Notes: generated from the sequence alone by a model not told the origin. 64,000 nt of DNA from Candidatus Villigracilis proximus (GCA_016715195.1 JADKBB010000001.1:124001-188000), one strand, 5' to 3'; numbered from the stretch's first letter, positions 1 to 8,253 are shown. A program made the numbers and translations.

Positions 1-744
1 ATATCCGCCGAGATAAAACCCAACAATAATGACAGCGATCAGTATGTACGCCAGCACGCGCCGCAGAATCAATCTAAGGTCTGGCAGGTGATGTGTGCCA
101 ACCACATAAGCCATCATGACAGCAATTGCAAGACGAATGGGCTGCCCTAAAATTAAGATATTGGAGAAAAGTAAAATATCGTTGACGAACATCAGGAAGA
201 TGACAGGCCACCAATAATTTAAACGATTACGGAATAACTGCTGGCGTGCATCCCTGTGCGCGTTTGCAATATTAATGATCAGGCTGATCGCAAAAATAAG
301 CCAGCCTAAAGTTGCCCAGGCTGGGCCAAGCCGTGTGCGTTGTAAGGTGAGATTGCCGTTTGTCCAAAGAATATCGGGCAGATTGATCGCGTTTGTCAGG
401 ATCAATGCAAGGCCGAGCGCCCAGACCGTCCACAGCCCAACCCAGCCCCACCACATTTCACGTTTAAGAAAAGTTTGCAGCGTGATCATCAAAACGGCGA
501 TGAGAGTCAACGCGACATAAATTTGTAATTCCTGAAATAATATGTTGCCGCTTTGTGAGGTTTCCCCGTTGCGCCAGGCGGCTTCAGCCACATTGATGAC
601 CATTGCCAGCAATGCATATACAGCCACCAGCCAGGCTGCGGCTCCATGCCCGTCATCGCGGCGTTGTACTGCAAAAAAAATTACAGGCAGATACAATGCG
701 GCAAGCAGGAGTAATAAAACGAATTGAGTCAGCGATGTATTCAT
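1..744 (-). CDS. Multi-pass membrane protein, N-terminal part (possible sensor kinase)
   Basis: The frame is open from ATG at 744 to the window edge, so 248 residues are visible and the C-terminus lies outside. The visible part starts MNTSLTQF and consists almost entirely of hydrophobic segments joined by short loops; I count about seven or eight. This resembles the 7TM sensory regions that precede histidine kinase or GGDEF domains, but no catalytic domain is inside the window, so the function is inferred and weak. It is divergent from the GH13 gene, with only 56 bp between the two starts. Confidence 0.6.
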   Translation of the reverse strand, partial: MNTSLTQFVLLLLLAALYLPVIFFAVQRRDDGHGAAAWLVAVYALLAMVINVAEAAWRNGETSQSGNILFQELQIYVALTLIAVLMITLQTFLKREMWWGWVGLWTVWALGLALILTNAINLPDILWTNGNLTLQRTRLGPAWATLGWLIFAISLIINIANAHRDARQQLFRNRLNYWWPVIFLMFVNDILLFSNILILGQPIRLAIAVMMAYVVGTHHLPDLRLILRRVLAYILIAVIIVGFYLGGY

Positions 745-787
745 ATGTACAAGTCAGGATTTTACCCGAAAAAAATAGTTAATCGGT

Positions 788-793
788 TATCAT
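788..793 (+). promoter_or_regulatory. -10 element (TATCAT) of a predicted leaderless transcript
   Basis: TATCAT ends 7 nt before the ATG at 801, and no Shine-Dalgarno sequence precedes that ATG. Transcription would start at or next to the A of the start codon. It is the weakest member of the leaderless set because the hexamer matches the consensus at only five positions. Confidence 0.4.
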
Positions 794-800
794 TGTTGTT

Positions 801-3758
801 ATGCTAATTACCCGAGCCTCCCGTCTCAAATATAATTTCTCTGTGGATTTCTTTCGCCCGGACGGGCACGTGATCTTTTCAGATCTGGCTGCCGCCCGCG
901 CCTTTGCCACCCAAATGTCAGCGCTTCGACCCGACCCCGTATCTGCCACTGACCTATATGCACTTTCCCTGCTTGATGAGGCGTACCATATCCTCCTCAA
1001 GCATTTTTATAGCAGATATACCGGTGTCATGGGCCGCGCCATGGGATTATTGCAATCCAGTCTTGGCTCAAAATATGATCTGACACTCAGTAAATTTACC
1101 GAGGAATTTCCGCCTCTATCGGTTTTTCGCGGCGAGACAACCGCAGGTGTTTATCTTTCCACCAAAGCCCCCAGTGTCGGTGATTTCGGACGCGGTGTGC
1201 GTGCAGCCGCCATCGAAGAAATGTTATTGGTTAATAATTCAAACAATAACCCGGCTCTGAATCGCTATAAGGATTTATTTGACGAATCCGTAATGAAAGG
1301 CACTGCCTACAAGGAATTTTTGCAATCCCTATTAACTTTCTATTCCCGTCAGCCTGGTTTTGGAAGTGGAGAAGCGGGATTGGGCGAGACGCTTACCGAA
1401 CTTCTTCAAGCGCCGATCAAGGCCTCTCCCGATTCTTTGGAAGGTCAGTTACGTTTTATTATCGAAAAATGGGGCTACCTGCTCGGCGAGACATTTTCCA
1501 TCCACGTCCTGCGTGGATTGGACTATTTGCGCGAAGACATTATCCGCACGGGTCATGGTCCAATTGACTCGCAGAAAGCGGAAACCCATGTGCCGACTTT
1601 TGGCGGCCATGAATATGCAGAATACGAACGTTACAGCATGGACAAGGAATGGATGCCGCGCCTTGTTTTGCTCGCCAAGAACACCTACGTCTGGCTGGCG
1701 CAGCTCTCTAAAAAATATCAACGTGACATAACCACCCTCGACCAGATCCCCGATGAAGAATTGGATTTACTCGCCTCGCGCGGATTCACCGGCCTGTGGT
1801 TGATCGGCCTTTGGGAACGCAGCCGCGCATCCCAGCGCATCAAACAACGCATGGGACAAAAAGATGCAGTTGCCTCAGCCTATTCCCTTTATTCTTACGA
1901 CATTGCCTCCGACCTCGGCGGTTGGGATGCGCTGAATAGTCTCCGTACCCGCGCCTGGGGGCGAGGCATCCGTCTCTCCGCCGACATGGTTCCCAATCAC
2001 ATGGGAATTGATTCAACCTGGGTCGCGGAACATCCCGATTGGTTTTTGTCCTCTTCGTTTTCTCCCTATCCATCATACTCTTTCAAATCCGAAAATCTAT
2101 CAGATGATTCGCGGGTAGGGATTTATCTCGAAGATCATTACTACGATAAGACCGATGCTTCCGTTGTTTTTCAACGCCGCGATCAGCAAACAGGTGACGT
2201 GCGTTATATCTATCACGGCAACGACGGCACATCCTTCCCCTGGAACGATACTGCTCAATTGGATTACACCAATCCCGTTGTGCGTGAAGCGGTCATTCAA
2301 GTCATCTTGCACGTGGCACGCAACTTCCCCGTCATTCGTTTTGACGCAGCCATGACTCTCGCCAAGCGGCATGTTCAACGCTTGTGGTTCCCTGAACCCG
2401 GCGCGGGCGGAGCGATTCCATCACGTTCACAATATGGCATGACCAAACCGGAATTTGATGAAAAAGTTCCCGAAGAATTTTGGCGTGAAGTGGTTGACCG
2501 TGTTTCCAAAGAAGTTCCTGACACACTTTTACTGGCAGAAGCTTTCTGGATGATGGAAGGGTATTTCGTCCGCACGCTGGGTATGCACCGCGTTTATAAC
2601 TCTGCTTTCATGCACATGCTGCGCGATGAAGACAACGCCAAATATCGCCTTGCCATCAAGAACACACTTGAATTTGATCCGCAGATCCTCAAGCGGTATG
2701 TCAACTTCATGAACAATCCCGATGAAAAAACTGCGGTTGAACAATTCGGCAATGGCGATAAATATTTTGGCATCTGCACGCTTCTCTCCACCTTGCCCGG
2801 TTTGCCCATGTTCGGCCACGGACAAGTGGAAGGTTTCTCTGAAAAATATGGGATGGAATTCCGCCGCGCACGCATGGATGAAACCCCAAATGACGGACTC
2901 ATCCGTGGTCACGAATGGCGCATCTTCCCGCTTCTTCACCGCCGCTACCTGTTCGCTGACGTTGAACAGTTCCTACTCTTTGACTTTTATTCCCCCAATG
3001 GCAGCGTGGACGAAGAAGTCTTCGCCTATTCCAATCGCTTTAACGATGAGCGCGGACTGGTGATCTATCACAATAAATTTTCCAATACCCGCGGCTGGAT
3101 CAAAACCTCCGCCGCTTTTATTGAAAAATCTTCCGGCAAAACGATCCGCAAAAACATTGCCGATGGACTTGGCCTGCCGCGTGTTGGACATGTCATCTTC
3201 AAGGATTATGTTACCCAGTTGGAATACATCCGCTCCTGCAAGGAAATCTGGGATAAGGGCATGTATGTTGAACTGGGCGCCTATCAATGCCACGCCTTCA
3301 TGGATTGGCGTTTCGTAGGCGACAGCGAATGGAAGACCATTTGCGACCAATTAAACGGCGCTGGTGTCTCATCCATGCAGGATGAGTGGAAGAAATTATT
3401 TAACGTTGTAGAAGAAGTTGAAATTGAAGAGAAAGCCCCCGCCAAGAAGAAACGCGCAGTCCGCAAGCCTGCGGTGAAAACAACCAAGGAAAAAGGAAAG
3501 AAGAAGCAGGTGGCTGCCGCGAAAAAGAAAGCACCGGTGAAGAAGTCGCAGCCCAAAGCAAAGAAACTTGTGACAAAAAAGGTTGCTGCAAAAGTTAAAG
3601 TCAGCCCTGAAAAGAAAGTTGCTGTAAAGGCAAAGCCGGTCAAGAAGGTTATAAAAAAGGTTGCGCCCAAGAAACTCGTTATCAAGAAACCTGCGGCAAA
3701 GAAAACAACAGTAAAGAAGACTGTTAAAAAGAGTACGGTTGCGGGTAGAAAAAAATAA
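801..3758 (+). CDS. GH13 alpha-amylase-family enzyme with lysine-rich histone-like tail
   Basis: This 985-residue protein has a GH13 catalytic barrel in its middle. Region I reads DMVPNHMG from residue 395. The nucleophile is in IRFDAA (Asp about 515), the acid/base in LLAEAFW (Glu about 580), and the transition-state Asp in NNPDE (about 641). The full triad suggests an active alpha-glucan enzyme; the exact substrate is not readable. Residues 1-320 are an extra N-terminal domain with no recognised motif. From about residue 880 to the end the protein becomes almost only Lys, Ala, Val and Pro in KKxAxKK-type repeats, like histone H1 tails. There is no signal peptide, so it is probably cytoplasmic. 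The tail is in frame and belongs to the same ORF. Confidence 0.88.
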   Translation: MLITRASRLKYNFSVDFFRPDGHVIFSDLAAARAFATQMSALRPDPVSATDLYALSLLDEAYHILLKHFYSRYTGVMGRAMGLLQSSLGSKYDLTLSKFTEEFPPLSVFRGETTAGVYLSTKAPSVGDFGRGVRAAAIEEMLLVNNSNNNPALNRYKDLFDESVMKGTAYKEFLQSLLTFYSRQPGFGSGEAGLGETLTELLQAPIKASPDSLEGQLRFIIEKWGYLLGETFSIHVLRGLDYLREDIIRTGHGPIDSQKAETHVPTFGGHEYAEYERYSMDKEWMPRLVLLAKNTYVWLAQLSKKYQRDITTLDQIPDEELDLLASRGFTGLWLIGLWERSRASQRIKQRMGQKDAVASAYSLYSYDIASDLGGWDALNSLRTRAWGRGIRLSADMVPNHMGIDSTWVAEHPDWFLSSSFSPYPSYSFKSENLSDDSRVGIYLEDHYYDKTDASVVFQRRDQQTGDVRYIYHGNDGTSFPWNDTAQLDYTNPVVREAVIQVILHVARNFPVIRFDAAMTLAKRHVQRLWFPEPGAGGAIPSRSQYGMTKPEFDEKVPEEFWREVVDRVSKEVPDTLLLAEAFWMMEGYFVRTLGMHRVYNSAFMHMLRDEDNAKYRLAIKNTLEFDPQILKRYVNFMNNPDEKTAVEQFGNGDKYFGICTLLSTLPGLPMFGHGQVEGFSEKYGMEFRRARMDETPNDGLIRGHEWRIFPLLHRRYLFADVEQFLLFDFYSPNGSVDEEVFAYSNRFNDERGLVIYHNKFSNTRGWIKTSAAFIEKSSGKTIRKNIADGLGLPRVGHVIFKDYVTQLEYIRSCKEIWDKGMYVELGAYQCHAFMDWRFVGDSEWKTICDQLNGAGVSSMQDEWKKLFNVVEEVEIEEKAPAKKKRAVRKPAVKTTKEKGKKKQVAAAKKKAPVKKSQPKAKKLVTKKVAAKVKVSPEKKVAVKAKPVKKVIKKVAPKKLVIKKPAAKKTTVKKTVKKSTVAGRKK

Positions 3759-3765
3759 GGGACTT

Positions 3766-4164
3766 GTGAAACTCAAACTTTACATTCTCACTTTTATGAT
3801 CTTCCTCGCCATCGACTCATTATGGCTGGGACTTGCAGCCCCACAGTTTTATCGGTCACAGATCGGTCATCTCATGGCCGATCTGCCGAATTTTTTCGCA
3901 GCGGGTATTTTTTATTTGATCTTTGTTTTTGGCATGGTTTTCTTTGTGATTGAACCCGGAATGAATTCAGAGTCCATGCCTAAAACTGTAGTACGCGGTG
4001 CGATATTTGGTTTTGTCACGTACGCAACGTATGATCTGACTAATCATGCCACACTATCAGGCTGGCCGATACTGATGACTGTTGTGGATATGGCTTGGGG
4101 AACCACGCTCAGCGCCGCGGTGACGTTGGTTAGTGTTTGGGCGGGGAAGCGTTTGATTAAGTAG
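3766..4164 (+). CDS. DUF2177 family membrane protein
   Basis: This protein of about 132 residues has four predicted membrane segments and the family-like motifs IDSLWLG near the N-terminus and TYATYDLTNHATL in the middle, typical of DUF2177. The function of the family is unknown. The start is taken as GTG at 3766, preceded by AAGGG four bases upstream; an upstream TTG at 3739 would overlap the GH13 gene and adds a non-conserved stretch. It lies 7 bp after the GH13 stop and is probably co-transcribed. Confidence 0.75.
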   Translation: MKLKLYILTFMIFLAIDSLWLGLAAPQFYRSQIGHLMADLPNFFAAGIFYLIFVFGMVFFVIEPGMNSESMPKTVVRGAIFGFVTYATYDLTNHATLSGWPILMTVVDMAWGTTLSAAVTLVSVWAGKRLIK

Positions 4165-4193
4165 AATCAGATAACAGCTTAAGTGAGATGCGT

Positions 4194-4213
4194 GTAGGTT
4201 AGTCGCAACCTAC
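4194..4213. repeat. Small inverted repeat in a gap
   Basis: A 7-bp perfect inverted repeat (GTAGGTT/AACCTAC) with a 6-nt loop lies 30 bp after the DUF2177 stop. It has no T tract, so it is not a convincing terminator. Confidence 0.4.
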
Positions 4214-4251
4214 AGTTCCCATACGACTTCCTGACAATCTGCCATTTGTTA

Positions 4252-4280
4252 TTGACTCGCATTTTGAAAAGTACTATACT
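4252..4280 (+). promoter_or_regulatory. Sigma70-type promoter upstream of mini-ORF and SWIM gene
   Basis: TTGACT at 4252-4257 and TATACT at 4275-4280 are separated by exactly 17 nt, one of the best sigma70-like promoters in the window. The expected start is near 4287, followed by a mini-ORF, an intrinsic terminator and then the SWIM gene. Confidence 0.75.
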
Positions 4281-4303
4281 CATCACATCGAGGTAATGCC
4301 CAT

Positions 4304-4342
4304 ATGCGATTATTTCATGAAGTTCCCAGGTTTGTTGACTAA
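4304..4342 (+). CDS. Putative 12-residue leader peptide
   Basis: An ATG at 4304 preceded by GAGG (10 nt upstream) encodes MRLFHEVPRFVD and stops with TAA at 4340-4342. The stop codon abuts the first base of the terminator hairpin. The position between a strong promoter and a terminator in front of a gene resembles an attenuator leader peptide. The peptide has no run of one amino acid, so any sensed signal is unclear. It may also be a chance ORF. Confidence 0.35.
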   Translation: MRLFHEVPRFVD

Positions 4343-4374
4343 ATACACGCGGATGTCTCCGCGTGTATTTTTTT
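4342..4374 (+). terminator. Intrinsic terminator in the leader of the SWIM gene
   Basis: A perfect 12-bp stem (4342-4353 with 4358-4369) and 4-nt loop TGTC are followed by a T tract at 4368-4374. It sits about 90 nt after the promoter and 28 nt before the SWIM start codon, so it would end a short RNA unless read through. Confidence 0.8.
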
Positions 4375-4402
4375 ATATTCTCGCAAAAAGGAGATCAATA
4401 CA

Positions 4403-4645
4403 ATGGATTCAGGATTAATAGGCAAGGTAGAAAAAGCAAAACGATATGCAGAGGATCGGCACCGCTTCCACTTCAATCAATTTGACCTTAATTTTCACGG
4501 CGATAATAGCGAACATCATGTTTCCTACAATAACGGTGTTTTTAACTGCGATTGTGAGTTTTTCATTACCCACAGACGATGCGGCCATACCATGGCGCTT
4601 GAGATATTGCTCAAGGATATGATCGTGGAATCAGTGGAAGCGTAA
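4403..4645 (+). CDS. Small SWIM zinc-finger protein
   Basis: This 80-residue protein carries the SWIM signature CxC...CxH: CDCEFF at about residues 50-55, then CGH at about 60-62. It is little more than the zinc-binding module plus an N-terminal helix. SWIM domains are found in DNA- or protein-binding proteins such as bacterial SNF2 helicases, but this one stands alone. The start is well placed after AAAGGAG. It is preceded by its own promoter and a leader terminator, and followed by a terminator, so it is a single-gene unit. Confidence 0.8.
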   Translation: MDSGLIGKVEKAKRYAEDRHRFHFNQFDLNFHGDNSEHHVSYNNGVFNCDCEFFITHRRCGHTMALEILLKDMIVESVEA

Positions 4646-4673
4646 ATAAAGCATACATAAAAATGAATACCAG

Positions 4674-4705
4674 ACTGCCTTGCCGTTCAAGCGAGGCAGT
4701 TTTTT
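4674..4705 (+). terminator. Terminator after SWIM gene
   Basis: A stem ACTGCCTTG/CGAGGCAGT with one G-T pair is followed by TTTTTT. It lies 28 bp after the SWIM stop. Confidence 0.8.
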
Positions 4706-4785
4706 GTATCGTGGCGGCAGGTTTCTCAAGGCAGGCTGGTGTGTCAGGAACTTTGGAAAAGCCATGCCCGCATCGAATATTCTCA

Positions 4786-4813
4786 TTACAGCTTAAAGAT
4801 TATGGTGTACAAT
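4786..4813 (+). promoter_or_regulatory. Promoter of L,D-transpeptidase (predicted leaderless)
   Basis: TTACAG at 4786-4791 and TACAAT at 4808-4813 are separated by 16 nt. The -10 ends 7 nt before the ATG and no ribosome binding site fits between them, so the mRNA should begin at the start codon. Confidence 0.65.
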
Positions 4814-4820
4814 TTTAAAT

Positions 4821-5906
4821 ATGAATTCAAAATTTTCAAGACGCGACTTTTTAAAACTTGGCGGCCTCACACTTGGCGGACTGGCCTTTTCACCTTTCCT
4901 GCCCGGTTTGACCAGCTTTGACGATAGTTTTGTCGTGCGCATTGCCACCACTGAAATGCCCGTGCGCAAACAACCAACCGATGACAGCCGGGTTGAGCTG
5001 ACCTGGTATCGCGATGATCTCGTACACGTGTATGAAGAAAAAATTGCCGATGAACCAAAATATAATCCTGTTTGGTATCGGGTATGGGGCGGTTATTTGC
5101 ATCGCGGCCGTTTACATCGTGTAAAGACTATTTACCAGACCCCGCAGGAAGTTCCAACTGGAAAAAGACTATTAACCGAACTCACAGTTCCGTTTACCAC
5201 GCCCTATCGTTTTTCAAAGGCGCGCGGTTGGGAAGCGCTTACTCCGCCGATGTATTACGGCTCGATCCACTGGGTGGACAGGGTGGAAGAAGGCCCCAAG
5301 ATGGCTGATTACAGCGGTCCGTGGTATCGCATTTTTGACGAGTTGGATTCAAATGTCCCGTATTTTGTGCCGGCCATTCACATGCGTGTTTTACCATCCA
5401 GTTACATGGAGCCGATCACACCTGAAGTTCCCTTTGACGATAAATTGATCGAAGTGAATCTCACCACACAAAAAATGGTCGCCTATGAATATGGCAAGGC
5501 TGTTTTTCAAACCAATATTTCCTCCGGCATTCCCGGCGGCGGACAGAGCGGCGCAAATGGAATTTCCACAACAACGCCAAATGGTTTATTCAATGTGATG
5601 GATAAAGTCCCGGCCAAACACATGGGCAACAGTTATTTTAGCATTGCTCAAAATGGCAACCTGCTCGCAGATGCAGATGGATATGTATTGCCTGGTGTGC
5701 CGTGGTCAACCTTCTTTACACCTGTTGGTCACGCATTTCACGGCACATACTGGCATGAAAATTTTGGCACACCCATGAGTCACGGCTGCATCAATATGCG
5801 CAGTGATGAAGCCAACTGGGTTTTCCGCTGGGCGCAGCCTACTCACTCCGCAGACGCGATCTCCAATCACCGCGGACGCGGTACAAATGTTGAAATTCAT
5901 TATTAA
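4821..5906 (+). CDS. L,D-transpeptidase (YkuD) with twin-arginine signal
   Basis: This 361-residue protein starts with SRRDFLKLGGLTLGG, a twin-arginine signal, so it is probably exported folded. The C-terminal third is a YkuD domain. It ends with the catalytic signature HGTYWHE followed by SHGCINMRSDEA (Cys about 320), used for 3-3 peptidoglycan cross-links or for other L,D-transfers. The middle region is typical of Chloroflexota homologues and has no named motif. A paralogue with the same architecture lies at 17965-19090. No SD is seen; a -10 sits 7 nt before the start. Confidence 0.9.
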   Translation: MNSKFSRRDFLKLGGLTLGGLAFSPFLPGLTSFDDSFVVRIATTEMPVRKQPTDDSRVELTWYRDDLVHVYEEKIADEPKYNPVWYRVWGGYLHRGRLHRVKTIYQTPQEVPTGKRLLTELTVPFTTPYRFSKARGWEALTPPMYYGSIHWVDRVEEGPKMADYSGPWYRIFDELDSNVPYFVPAIHMRVLPSSYMEPITPEVPFDDKLIEVNLTTQKMVAYEYGKAVFQTNISSGIPGGGQSGANGISTTTPNGLFNVMDKVPAKHMGNSYFSIAQNGNLLADADGYVLPGVPWSTFFTPVGHAFHGTYWHENFGTPMSHGCINMRSDEANWVFRWAQPTHSADAISNHRGRGTNVEIHY

Positions 5907-5968
5907 CTCTTTTTTTGGATTTCCTCCTCACGTGCCGACTCATCATCTCAAACATTTGACAACTCCCC

Positions 5969-7231
5969 ATGCCGATACTTAACTGGAAGGGGAAGCATCT
6001 CGCCCCGCCCGAGCCTGCTTCTCTTACCCAAGACACAATCCTCTACCCGAATGGGCGCGGCTATCCCAAGGCACGTCCCGATGGCCGGTTAATTCTCGGT
6101 GATAACCTGGCTGTCATGGCCGGGCTTCTTCCTGAATACGAAGGCCGCATCGATCTGATCTATGCCGACCCTCCATTTTTCACCAACCGAAAATTTTCGG
6201 CGCGTGTTGGCCGTGGAGAAGATTCTCGTGATCCATCAAAATGGAAACTGGTTGAGGGGTATCATGATTCCTGGGATGACCTTGATGCGTATCTGCAATT
6301 CTTATATGAACGCCTCGCGTTAATGGTTCGTTTGCTTTCCCCGAACGGCACGCTATATCTTCATCTCGATTGGCATGCCGATGCTTACGCACGCGTGATC
6401 CTTGATGAGCTTTTTGGCTCTGAAGGTGTGTTCATTAATGAAATTATCTGGGCGTATCATGGACCATCTCCGATCAAAAGCGCATTTAATCGCAAACACG
6501 ATACGATTCTGTCTTACGCAAAAAGCAAAGATTACACATTTAATGCGGATGATGTCCGTGAGCCATACAGCCCGAATACGATCACTACGTTTAAATCATC
6601 AAGTAAAGCCGGGTTTGGCAAAGTGCCGAATCTGGAACGTGGAAAAGTTCCAGAAGATTGGTGGTATTTTCCAGTAGTGGCGCGTTTGCATAATGAACGT
6701 ACCGGCTATCCAACTCAAAAACCTGAAGCTTTACTCGAACGTATTATCCGCGCTTCATCAAATAAAGGTGATCTCGTGGCTGATTTCTTTTGCGGATCTG
6801 GTACCACAGCACTTGTGGCTGCAAAGACAGGAAGAAAATTCATTACCTGTGATGCAACTTTGCGCGCCCTGCATACTGCACGAGGCAGGCTCTCAGAAAC
6901 CACTGCCGTCTTTTCACTGGAGCATGACTCGTCTATTGCGCTTGCTGTTTCGCAGACGGCAAAGAATATCAAGGTACATGTCTCTGAAGATTCTGTCCGC
7001 CTGGAAACATCTCTCGATGTGGATTTTTGGGAGGTGGATTCTGATTGGGATGGGAATCTGTTCAAGAGTGTCGCGCAGGCTCAACGTCATGTAAGAAGCG
7101 GGGAACTTCCTCTTGAGTTAAAAATAAAAATCGGACGGAAGCGCGAGGCATGCGTCCGATTAGTGACAGTTCAGGGAAAACAGTATCAGTTAAATATCCA
7201 GGCGGTAGCCGACGCCGCGAATGGTCTTTAG
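5969..7231 (+). CDS. Orphan beta-class DNA methyltransferase
   Basis: In this 420-residue protein the catalytic motif IV ADPPF (Asp about 67) comes before the AdoMet motif I DFFCGSGT (about 272-279), with YPTQKPEALLERI just ahead of the latter. That order defines the beta class, which modifies adenine N6 or cytosine N4. DPPF instead of DPPY is a tolerated variant. The target site is not readable. No restriction endonuclease or specificity subunit is adjacent, so it is a candidate solitary methyltransferase. Its 3' end overlaps the convergent response regulator by 42 bp. Confidence 0.85.
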   Translation: MPILNWKGKHLAPPEPASLTQDTILYPNGRGYPKARPDGRLILGDNLAVMAGLLPEYEGRIDLIYADPPFFTNRKFSARVGRGEDSRDPSKWKLVEGYHDSWDDLDAYLQFLYERLALMVRLLSPNGTLYLHLDWHADAYARVILDELFGSEGVFINEIIWAYHGPSPIKSAFNRKHDTILSYAKSKDYTFNADDVREPYSPNTITTFKSSSKAGFGKVPNLERGKVPEDWWYFPVVARLHNERTGYPTQKPEALLERIIRASSNKGDLVADFFCGSGTTALVAAKTGRKFITCDATLRALHTARGRLSETTAVFSLEHDSSIALAVSQTAKNIKVHVSEDSVRLETSLDVDFWEVDSDWDGNLFKSVAQAQRHVRSGELPLELKIKIGRKREACVRLVTVQGKQYQLNIQAVADAANGL

Positions 7232-7846
7232 TAATTTTGGATTATCAGGGTCAAGCTCAATGGCGCGGCGCAGCCATGAGATGTGGACATCCAGTGTGCG
7301 GGTGTCGCCTGTGTAGTTGGTTTCCCATGCTTTTTTGAAGAGGGGTTCACGTTCCACAACTTCACCATGTTTGTCCATCAGTAAATGTAAAAGAGTCACA
7401 AGGCGCGGGGTGAGCTTTGTGCTTTTTCCAAGGCAGCGCACGCGGCGTTTTTCAAGGTCAAGACGGATGGGACCAACATGCAAAACATTTTTACCGTCGC
7501 CGGGCAACAGCGGTTTGATGCGATTGACCAATTTTTGCACAGTGAAAGGTAATGCAAGCACTGCGTCTGCAGCATCCTTGCTGACTTCATTATCATTTTC
7601 CAAAATAAGAATGATCGGAAGTTTCGGATCTTTCTCGCGAATGGATTGACAGATACGCAAGCCGGTACTGCGCAAGGATGCGGCGTTAATGACAACAAGA
7701 CTTGGACTTATTTCTTTCAGGCGCGCGACGGCTTTGCTTCCGTTTTGTGCCAGTTGAACATCAAATCCCTTCTTTTGCAAATCTGAAGCAAAGGAAGGGA
7801 TTTCTGCGTGGCGGCTTTCGATGACTAGAATTGTGGCTGTTTTCAT
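7190..7846 (-). CDS. OmpR-type response regulator with degenerate receiver domain
   Basis: In this 218-residue protein residues 1-115 fold like a receiver and 120-218 are an OmpR/PhoB winged helix (DVHISWLRRAIE, IRGVGYRLDI at the end). The receiver lacks the phosphorylation residues. The acidic pair is reduced to IES, the phospho-acceptor position reads VVINAA (Asn in place of Asp), and the conserved Lys before the Pro-Phe is Leu (LALPF). It should therefore work without phosphorylation or sense something else. No histidine kinase is adjacent. Confidence 0.85.
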   Translation of the reverse strand: MKTATILVIESRHAEIPSFASDLQKKGFDVQLAQNGSKAVARLKEISPSLVVINAASLRSTGLRICQSIREKDPKLPIILILENDNEVSKDAADAVLALPFTVQKLVNRIKPLLPGDGKNVLHVGPIRLDLEKRRVRCLGKSTKLTPRLVTLLHLLMDKHGEVVEREPLFKKAWETNYTGDTRTLDVHISWLRRAIELDPDNPKLLKTIRGVGYRLDI

Positions 7847-8032
7847 AAGTAGGTGAGTGGTGGTTGATGTTGCTAATAGATGGTGAATGATTGCAAAAAA
7901 ACAAGGTCAACCTTTTATTAAGGTTCCTGCATTATACACTAAATCTTAACAAATGTTTTTAATCATCAATACCTGTTTTCATTAAGGTGTTTTGCGTATG
8001 GTTTTATTGAGTACGATTATCAAAGATTGCTT

Positions 8033-8072
8033 TGTGCCTTCGCAGCTTTATGTCTTCGTGGTTAGCCCGCAA
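8033..8072. repeat. Dispersed CTTTGTG/CTTCGTGG-type repeat
   Basis: This copy reads CTTTGTGCCTTCGCAG followed by TCTTCGTGGTTA. It belongs to a degenerate family found in many gaps of this window, with members near 9190, 13985, 15960 and 44076. The rest of the gap 7847-8100 is AT-rich and shows nothing else. Confidence 0.6.
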
Positions 8073-8100
8073 AGTTAGCTGCCCTCCATTAAAATATTGC

Positions 8101-8130
8101 TTGACGATTTCATGCGGGTTATGGTAATAT
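8101..8130 (+). promoter_or_regulatory. Promoter of initiator tRNA
   Basis: TTGACG at 8101-8106 and TAATAT at 8125-8130 are spaced by 18 nt, and the tRNA begins 14 nt after the -10. Confidence 0.75.
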
Positions 8131-8143
8131 CTTTGTTCATCGA

Positions 8144-8215
8144 TGCGGGGTGGAGCAGTGGCAGCTCGTCGGGCTCATAACCCGAAGGTCACAGGTTCAA
8201 GTCCTGTCCCCGCTA
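8144..8215 (+). tRNA. Initiator tRNA-Met (CAT)
   Basis: The anticodon CAT is at 8176-8178. The anticodon stem has the three consecutive G-C pairs (GGG/CCC) diagnostic of initiator tRNA, and the acceptor stem GCGGGG/CCCCGC leaves position 1 (T) and 72 (T) unpaired, as in formylmethionine tRNAs. The TTCAAGT T-loop is normal. The 3' CCA is not encoded (CTA follows the discriminator A). Confidence 0.95.
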
Positions 8216-8221
8216 CTAATC

Positions 8222-8253
8222 AAAAAAGACCATGTGAAAAACATGGTCTTTTT
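8222..8253 (+). terminator. Terminator after initiator tRNA
   Basis: The stem AAGACCATGT/ACATGGTCTT has a GAAAA loop and a T tract, directly downstream of the tRNA. Confidence 0.85.

Noticed and set aside
3284..3776. Minus-strand ORFs rich in Phe and Leu that look like membrane proteins
   Set aside because: They are the reverse strand of the lysine-rich tail (AAG/AAA becomes CTT/TTT), not real membrane proteins.
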